Shown piece by piece: positions 57,284 to 64,000 of a DNA stretch of 64,000 bases. Source of the stretch: Phlegmacium glaucopus (lineage: Eukaryota > Basidiomycota > Agaricomycetes > Agaricales > Cortinariaceae); contig MU130040.1 in NCBI GenBank assembly GCA_015039465.1, forward strand, positions 1 to 64,000, written 5' to 3'. Made by a program: the position numbers and the translations under genes. Positions within the stretch are counted from its first letter, which is position 1. Each line of letters opens with the position of its first letter. The notes under the pieces were generated by a model that was not told where the DNA came from, searched no databases, and saw only the letters and a program-made list of their open reading frames with translations.

Positions 57284-60200
57284 TCATAACTTATACATAG
57301 TACTAATGGCAGGACACAGCCGCGTCGTTGGATCTGGACAGAGCCGCGGAATTGTTGATATCTGTGAACAAGGATCAAGTCAGTGACCACCCAGTCGAGA
57401 TGGAAAGAAGACGGGGCACCTTCACAATGAGTAGGCAACTTCTTAGAACCCGCATGCCCAAGATTTGCCATCGTTTCCCTCGCCCTCCTCTGCTCCCAAG
57501 GCCTCTCGGATATAATTGACGCCGGAATATCCATCGTTTACGCCTTTGTACAACCATTAGCCACCACGAAAGGCTCAACCAACTCCGCCAACTCCCTTCT
57601 TCCGGTCCAAAAACATCGGTGGGCGAGGGCAACGCTAGTAACTTGGCCTTCTCATGAGCATTGTTGATATCATGGCTAAATTCATCGCCAGTATCATTGT
57701 CCATCCGAAGACGAGTAAGTGGAAGGTTGTCAGTCACGTTCCCTTCCTCCAGTGGGTCAAGCTATACAAAGATAAAAGTTGAAAGTAGCCCTATCTGATG
57801 AAAACTAGGTCGTACTTTTCCGTCCCTTATCGCCGTCGCTACCTTCTCACTAGACGGCCTTACCGCAGGCGTTTTATGAAGTAAATTCTCCAGCAGGACG
57901 AGGAACGCTCGTGGAAGCCTGCGGGCTTCGAACCCAGAAACCAGGTTGGGATTCGACTTGAATCTGAGAGAAAATAAAAGCGACGAGCAACGCATGAGAT
58001 CATCGCAGCATAGAACCTTCTAAAGAAAACCAACCCAGGATAATCCAAAACTTCTCTTTCTAATCGTTCCATTTTTTCCCCTTCATTCTCTCGACTTATG
58101 GGCTCACCATTGGCGTCTCCGACCGCGGCATACCTATGCAGCAAAACAAAGATAAAACCAACTGTCAACAGAAACGAAAATTCTCAGAAACACACCTATA
58201 AGGCAATTTGAAAAATAGAAGTTTATGCAATATCATTCCCAAACTCCACATATCCGCTTTGGAGTCCGTTTCCTTCAAAATTCCCGTCAGTGGGGATGGA
58301 AGAGATTCGGGGGCGCTATACTCTAGCCTGAAGTCATCATTTAAATCATGTATGCAAACCGGAGAGAAAAATAGCCACTCACGTCCCAGTATTTCCGGAA
58401 CGTCGTACTCTCGACCTTTTCAGCATATCTCGGGAGGTGCCAAAATCAGAGAGCATAGCTCTTGGACTGAAAAGACATAAATTAATTAAACTGGTACTTA
58501 GATCGACAACAAAAATATACATCAGCCTGCCTTCGTCCCACGTCAACAGTACGTTCCCAGGCTTGAGATCTAGATGCAATATTGATTTGCTATGCTACAC
58601 GAAAGGTAAAGGTTAGACCCAGGTGAGAAAAGATAAAGAAATCAATCACCAAGAACCTCAACCCCTCCACAACATCTTTGAATAAGCTCCTAACTTCGTC
58701 CGCACTCAAAAGGTGGACTGCAGTCCATTCTCCTCTCGTTCTGGCTCCAGAATTATCTCTTCCTGTACCAGAAGGCCCATCTGGTCCTAATCCAAGGGAC
58801 CAGTTCCCTTTCATCCTCTCTTTCTCCTCTGGTGACGCATGCTGATACGCCCTAAAAGCTCTTATCCGAGCTGATCGTGAAAGTGGATCTTGACTAGACT
58901 GCGGAACGTTTCCTAGGCTATCATTATTAGCGAAATGGGCATGCTTAGTCTGCTGAGTGGGATTAATCGGAACTACTCCAGGATCGGACATTAGAGGCCG
59001 AGCCTCGAACGTAGGTGAATCCGGCGGCACAGAAGGTGTTGTAGATGCTCTTGAAGAAACTGGAGCTGAACCGAAGGGTGGCAAGTGAACATTTGCCGGT
59101 TTACGACCAAGACGGGTATCAATGAAGTCGTCTAGGCTATAAAAGGACCATCGAGGACTGAAAGGTGAAGGGGTGGAGATAGACTGACCTACCACCCTCT
59201 GCCCATTGCATAAGGACGCTAAGGACGGAACATTAATGTGAGCGACTCTCGATGAGCAAGACGCACTGCAAAGTAGGCACTGTAGGCCCAAAAGATGAGA
59301 ATTGGCAGGATTCTAGCCAAGCATGACTGATAGATTATGTCGTAAACAAGGACCCCGGTGAGATGTACCGACGTACTGGTAGGCGATAATATTTGGATGA
59401 TGTAATCTCTCCAATAACCGTACTTCCCTCAGGATCTTGAGGAGGTATGAAGGTGAGTTCCCAACTGCGATCTTTTTGACCCCGAAATGGCCTAGAGGAT
59501 TACCATCTAGTACATGCTGTAGTTGACGGTAGTTAGCAGCGATTAAAAAACGCGCATATATCTATATCTATACCTGACAAAGAAAAACAGAGCCGTTCGC
59601 GCCCATACCGAGCTTATACTCTTCTTGAAAAAAGGTCTTGAAGTAACCTTCGGCCATTTTGTCTGTTTGGAACGTGCTGCTTGCGCCATCAGTCGTAGGC
59701 ATCGTAGACCCTCTGTGGATCCCATCACCGAGGACGTTGCCACTCCGCTCGTCGTCCGCACGAACAAACGTACTGCTGGTACCAACCCTGTACGCGGCGT
59801 GCGGTGTCGAAGATATCGCAGTTGACCTTTCATTAGCGATCGCTAATAATTGAAAATAATCCGACGCGCGAGAGTGGTAAGCCGGATCTGTGCTAACTGT
59901 TTCAAACTGCTCGTCATCCCTTTCATCACCAGATGGCCACTGTTCATTCCATTGACCTTCGTTCCATCTCTCTGAATGCTGATCACCCTGGTTCTCTTCT
60001 CGCGCCCCTATATGCTCATCATCGGCATTCATCCCCACGTTCTGGCCAAAATCATACATCACAAAACCCGCCGGCAAGCTCTGCTTACAATACGGACACC
60101 GGCTCTCTACCTCCGTGTCATGGTTCCTCTTTCGGCGAGTTACTACGACAGCAGGATACCGGGGGGCAGAAGTAGAGGTGATGGACAGCGCGTGCGAGCG

Positions 60201-60386
60201 GGGATTGTATAAGACAACTTGATTGGATGCGTGTAAAATAGGTTGCCATTGTTCTTGTTCTATCAAACCGGCTGAAGTCGACGCTACGTTATTTGAGGAT
60301 GTTGAGGTCGACCACGATGAAGTATGGACCACGGGGAGAGTAATGAGTGCCCGCGACGACGGTGAGGTTGGCACGCTGGTCGACAT
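57284..60386 (-). CDS. IKS-class kinase, second copy lacking the membrane tail
   Basis: Same exon structure as the kinase at 51190; first exon 60386-59574. The catalytic loop, DFG and APE-type motifs are intact. Two differences stand out. The conserved AVKK before the ATP-binding lysine reads GVKK (Ala to Gly). A ~235-bp deletion relative to the left arm removes almost all of the last coding exon, so translation ends CPDPTTRLCPAISTMYKL at 57284. The predicted product is ~828 residues with kinase domain but without the two C-terminal hydrophobic segments. It could be a soluble kinase variant or an early pseudogene. No frameshift was seen in the other exons. Confidence 0.7.
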
Positions 60387-60950
60387 GGTTCGTGAATAAG
60401 TCGAGCAGCGGTCAAGACGATGAGCTGCTATTTATTACCTAATAATCTAGCAGTCACTTCACAACTTGGGGTTTATATATTAAACAAAATCAAGTACTCC
60501 CGACACAATTTCCCAGTGGAGTACTAACGCTGACCCATGTTGATCAGACTGCCAGTGTAATTCAACTTCCATGCCTGTCTCATCTTACAGGTCAAACTGG
60601 TTCTTGCGGGATTGGTGGCACCTTTTCGCGTTAAGTCCCTCGATTGCCAGCCTGAGTTTACTCGATCATTACACCCTGACATGAATTCTAATTTAGTTCA
60701 TATGTACATCCGAGTCTAACTGCTGAGCGCTGAGCTCTCGGAATTAAATAGCCTTTTCCGAGAAGAATACGCTTTCTTCTAGCATCCATGATATCAATCC
60801 ATATCGCCATCTCAGTCTATACGAACTCGTGACGGATATAGAATCCTATTGGATGGAGCAATAAACCAGTCTGCTATTTAATGAAGGCACAAGAAAGGGT
60901 ATGCAGTCTAAGTCCTCCTTCCACACGAGAGGTAGATGCCAGTGAGCGCC

Positions 60951-62610
60951 ATGTTCAACCTCGATATACTCTTAATATGCCTCACTTTATTTCTGATCTG
61001 GATGTTCTACAAGAAAAACCAAAGGAACCGTCTACCATTACCTCCTGGCCCAGCAGGACTCCCACTGATCGGCAATTTACTCGACATGCCAAAATCTTCC
61101 GAATGGGAAGTATATCATAAGTGGTCTCAAGAATTCAGTAAGCCTACCCAATGTTCGTCCTTTGAAGATAGTTGTACTCATTCTTTAAAACGTAGATTCG
61201 GATATTATACATCTCAATGCTGCAGGCACAGATATCATCATACTTGATACATACGAAGCTACAATTGATTTGATTGAAAAATGGTCCAACAATTACTCGA
61301 GCAGGTTGGTCACACCCGGCCACCTAGGTCTCTTGAGCACATCTAATTTATTCATCTATTAGACCAACGTTGTCTATGGTGCGAGAATTAATGGGATTTG
61401 AATTCAGTTTCGCTTTCAAAGACTATGGTTCGCTTTTTCTTGAACACAAATATAACCTAATATCTCACCAAAGGTGTTTAGGTGATGTCTGGTTCGTCCA
61501 AGTTTCAGTCTTCTCCAAAATGCTTTAATTATAGGCCTATAAAGGAGGACTCAACGCAGGTTGATGCATCAAGAATTCAACTCCAAGGCATCCCTTCGGT
61601 TTTATCCGTACCAACTTGAAGCTACGAGAAAGATGTTACGCCGGCTTCTTGATGATCCGGACGACTTCTTCGGTAACGTCCGCCTGTTAGTGCACCTTTT
61701 ATCAGCCAAAACATTGAATTCACTCGCTTTCTTCCAGCTATTCTGGCGACATCATACTTTCCACCACATATGGATTCAAAATCGATTCAAAATCAGATCC
61801 TTACATCCTTTTGGCCGAAGCCGCTGTCGAACCTGCCTTCAAAGCCCTCATTCCAGGAACATTTCTTGTTGATTTATTCCCGATCTTGAAGTATGTACCA
61901 TCCTGGATTCCAGGTGCTCAATTCAAAAGGGATGCTCGCGAATGGCGAAGACGAGCCATATCTTTGCAAGACACACCATTTGCAGATGTGAAACGTCAAA
62001 TGGTATGTTTTTCGCTTCTTCTCTGCTCCTCAATCGCTGTCATTTAGAATTGTACAAAGGAAATGGAACGGCTAGATCGTCGTTTTATTCAAACAGTTTA
62101 GGCAATGTAGATGAATAAGTGGACCTGAGAAATCAAGAATACGATATTAAATCTGTTGCTGGCGCTCTCTACACAGGTTAGTTTTTATGTTCTTTCCTTC
62201 ATTTAGCCACCAACTGAACCGGAGCATCGAATCCCCCATAAGCTGGGGCAGACACTGTGAGTATCATATAGGAGAGCCGGCACTTCATCTTGAGATACAT
62301 TTCAGACCTTGACACTGACAGCCGTTACGAATTGTGTACTGGCGCTGCTGAACTACCCGGACGTCTTGAAGAAAGCTCAAGAGGAAATAGACAAGGTAAT
62401 AGGTCCCGGAAATTTGCCAACATTTGAGGATAGATCGTCTCTGCCTTATATCAATGCTATCGCCAAGGAAAGTGCTCGTTGGAAAGACACAACACATTGG
62501 GTATGACCTCTAACCCTCAATTCGACCCTGATTATCTCTGATTTTGTCTCAGCTGTAGCTCATTTCTCGACTGCTGAAGATGAAGATGAATACAAAGGAT
62601 ACAGACAGGC
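60951..62610 (+). pseudogene. Inactivated P450, truncated at the repeat edge
   Basis: Mirror copy of the P450 at 48399. Exons 1-6 look normal apart from an Arg-to-Trp change in exon 2 (IEKWSNNYSS). In exon 7 the acceptor context has changed (CAAAG where the parent has CAAGG), which would shift frame by one base. A TAA at 62116-62118 interrupts the frame in any case. Exon 9 has a 6-nt duplication and a one-base deletion before its donor. The homology ends inside exon 10, so the PERF and heme-binding exons are absent. No active enzyme is possible. Confidence 0.9.
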
Positions 62611-63091
62611 AACTGTATTGGAAAAGACTCGGTGCTATAGCTAGCAAGGAATACTTACCGACTTACTACTAAGGTAGCATTGGCGCTGGCCTGAACTGGT
62701 TAGACAGCCACGTCAAACATTCAATGGCCACTACAATTCTCATAGTTATCTATAGCGCATACTTAGGTACGCAAGGCTTATAGATTATAATACCCTGCAG
62801 GAATGTATCATTCAATGCAAACTAAAAGTATTACTTGCCAGTAGGACTCACACGGTTAGTCTTGAATAGCTCAACGTGAAAACATATCCTCCTGGCATGA
62901 GAACGTTTCAAATTGTACCCGGCAGGCTGTCCTTGCCAGAATGTGTGCTATTTTGGATCAATAATTCATTCGACCCATTCACCACATGTATATAACCAGC
63001 CTGAACTAAAAGCTTGCTCGACAGGTTACCTTCTATAATCTACTATTGGCCCCTGAACTTCAGAGTCAAAAACCATCCAATCTCTCGGAAA
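62611..63091. promoter_or_regulatory. Non-repeat flank and promoter of the secreted peptide gene
   Basis: Unique sequence beyond the right arm. TATATAA at 62989-62995 lies 97 bases before the ATG at 63092, a credible TATA box. Confidence 0.5.
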
Positions 63092-63374
63092 ATGAAATTT
63101 ACCATCTTATTCTTCCTCGCATCAGCTACGCTAGCAGTAGCAACACCAGAAATGCAGACGAAGCGTAGCATCCAAGCCAGGGACCCTCGTATCGACCTCG
63201 AACGCATGGTCATCAGATCTGGTATGTTACCACTTTGTCTAATTTCGCTGAAAGGAAAAGCGTTGCTGATTACGATCCATAGATGATGGGACGGAGTTTA
63301 TATGTAGACCATGTTGCACCCCAGTCTGCGTCATGAACAAAATCCCTTGCACCGACTGCTCTTGCTGTGCATAG
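63092..63374 (+). CDS. Small secreted cysteine-rich peptide precursor (73 aa)
   Basis: Two exons, 63092-63221 and 63283-63374, joined in phase 1 across a 61-nt intron, give 73 residues. Residues 1-17 (MKFTILFFLASATLAVA) form a textbook signal peptide. A Lys-Arg pair at 24-25 is a possible Kex2 processing site. The last 23 residues hold eight cysteines (51, 54, 55, 59, 66, 69, 71, 72), as in CRPCC and CSCCA, so the mature part could be disulfide-bonded or bind metal. The join was chosen because only it connects the signal peptide to the Cys-rich frame. Family unknown. Such peptides in mushrooms are usually called small secreted proteins. I see no basis for a toxin call. Confidence 0.72.
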
Positions 63375-64000
63375 GAAAGGAAGGAAGTCAGGAGAGGCGA
63401 CGAATATATCAGACGTGTAGCAAATATTTTTCATGAATTTCCATGCGATATCTATCTGTTTCCACGGCTGTGGCACCGCATCCGAGCTAAACCTAATAGG
63501 CCGAGACTACGCCAATTGAAATCCCCCAAATCTATATCCAGGACGAGAGGTGAGGTTAGCCAACGAACAACGAACCAAAAAGGTAGCAAATACATAGTGA
63601 AGGATGATAAGCGACTAGTAACAAAAATTCAACATGAACTAACAACCCCTCACCCTTGGACACCAAACTGGATACAGAACGCCGCTGCAGAAACCTGCAG
63701 AAAATATTTGGGACGACCCCAGGCATTGGGATAAACTTAGACGACTGGGATGAGATACAGGTTAGTCAACTTCGACGTAGAAAGCACAGCGAACGCACAT
63801 GATAGTGAGTTGGCGGCCTATTTACTGGCTGATCCAGCCTGTGAGTCTTATAGGCGCCAGTGTGTAAGTTGAGAGTGGGGTCATTGCTTTTGTCATCGTT
63901 GGGTTCTGCTCCGTTTATAGACTAGTATACTCAGCAAAATGAAGAATAATGAAGAGAGAAAAAACTTACCAATGGGCTCGGGAGGTGATGCCTCCTGAGC
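63375..64000. other. Right end of window, no supported gene
   Basis: A 72-codon plus frame at 63516-63734 is Lys/Arg/Thr-rich and unsupported. Nothing else is recognised. Confidence 0.35.

Larger units (their letters stand above)
57115..62610. repeat. Large inverted repeat, right arm
   Basis: Mirror copy of 49000-54700. It carries the shortened kinase (minus) and the dead P450 (plus). The outer end stops abruptly inside P450 exon 10 at about 62610, where the sequence changes to unrelated DNA. The spacer to the left arm is ~2.4 kb. The intact P450 on the left suggests that the right arm is the derived copy. Confidence 0.85.

Noticed and set aside
63516..63734. 72-codon basic open frame near the right end
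   Set aside because: No motif, homologue or splice signal. The length is within chance expectation.

Overview
This window looks like nuclear DNA of a mushroom-forming basidiomycete (Agaricomycetes, probably Agaricales). Genes are split by many 45-65 nt GT-AG introns. The gene content fits that group: a DUF6532 protein, BTB/POZ protein, IKS-class kinase, families of microsomal cytochrome P450s, fungal seven-span membrane proteins and an eight-span TOK potassium channel. A nuclear gene for the complex I 51 kDa subunit shows this is chromosomal and not mitochondrial or plasmid DNA. No rRNA, tRNA, CRISPR array or recognisable autonomous transposase was found.

Layout. (1) 0-7 kb: an 845-residue orphan protein and a DUF6532 gene, then a small minisatellite. 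(2) 7.4-21 kb: a local tandem array. Two paralogous genes for ~1030-residue, five-span membrane proteins (8735-11836 and 17019-20117, both minus) each carry the same ~1.3 kb of decayed downstream coding fragments. A third unit (13822-14890) has lost the big gene. A broken-looking multi-exon gene lies between. (3) 21.2-23.3 kb: TOK-type K+ channel. (4) 23.7-28.4 kb: a ~1.8 kb segment duplicated in direct orientation, the second copy more decayed. (5) 28.8-35.2 kb: FAD-dependent monooxygenase, BTB/POZ gene with flanking relics of other BTB copies, and complex I NDUFV1. (6) 36.7-50.6 kb: a seven-span membrane protein gene and a P450 region with three intact genes, two P450 relics, a relic of the FAD monooxygenase and a 526 bp MITE-like element at a rearrangement junction. 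(7) 49.0-62.6 kb: a large imperfect palindrome. Its left arm holds the 3-prime-proximal P450 and a complete IKS kinase; its right arm holds a second IKS kinase lacking its membrane tail and a dead P450. The 2.4 kb spacer holds a second seven-span gene and a small orphan gene. (8) 63.1 kb: a two-exon gene for a 73-residue secreted cysteine-rich peptide.

How the parts relate. NDUFV1, TOK1 and IKS1 have housekeeping or signalling roles. The P450s and the FAD monooxygenase are oxidative accessory enzymes of unknown substrate. I see no polyketide, peptide or terpene synthase, so a biosynthetic cluster cannot be claimed. The main theme is repeated local duplication followed by decay: tandem (7-21 kb), direct (24-28 kb), BTB (30-33 kb), P450 and FAD relics (38-50 kb), and the inverted duplication (49-63 kb). 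Exon coordinates were derived by hand from splice signals, reading frame and comparison between paralogues. Where stated, total lengths divide by three across all exons.
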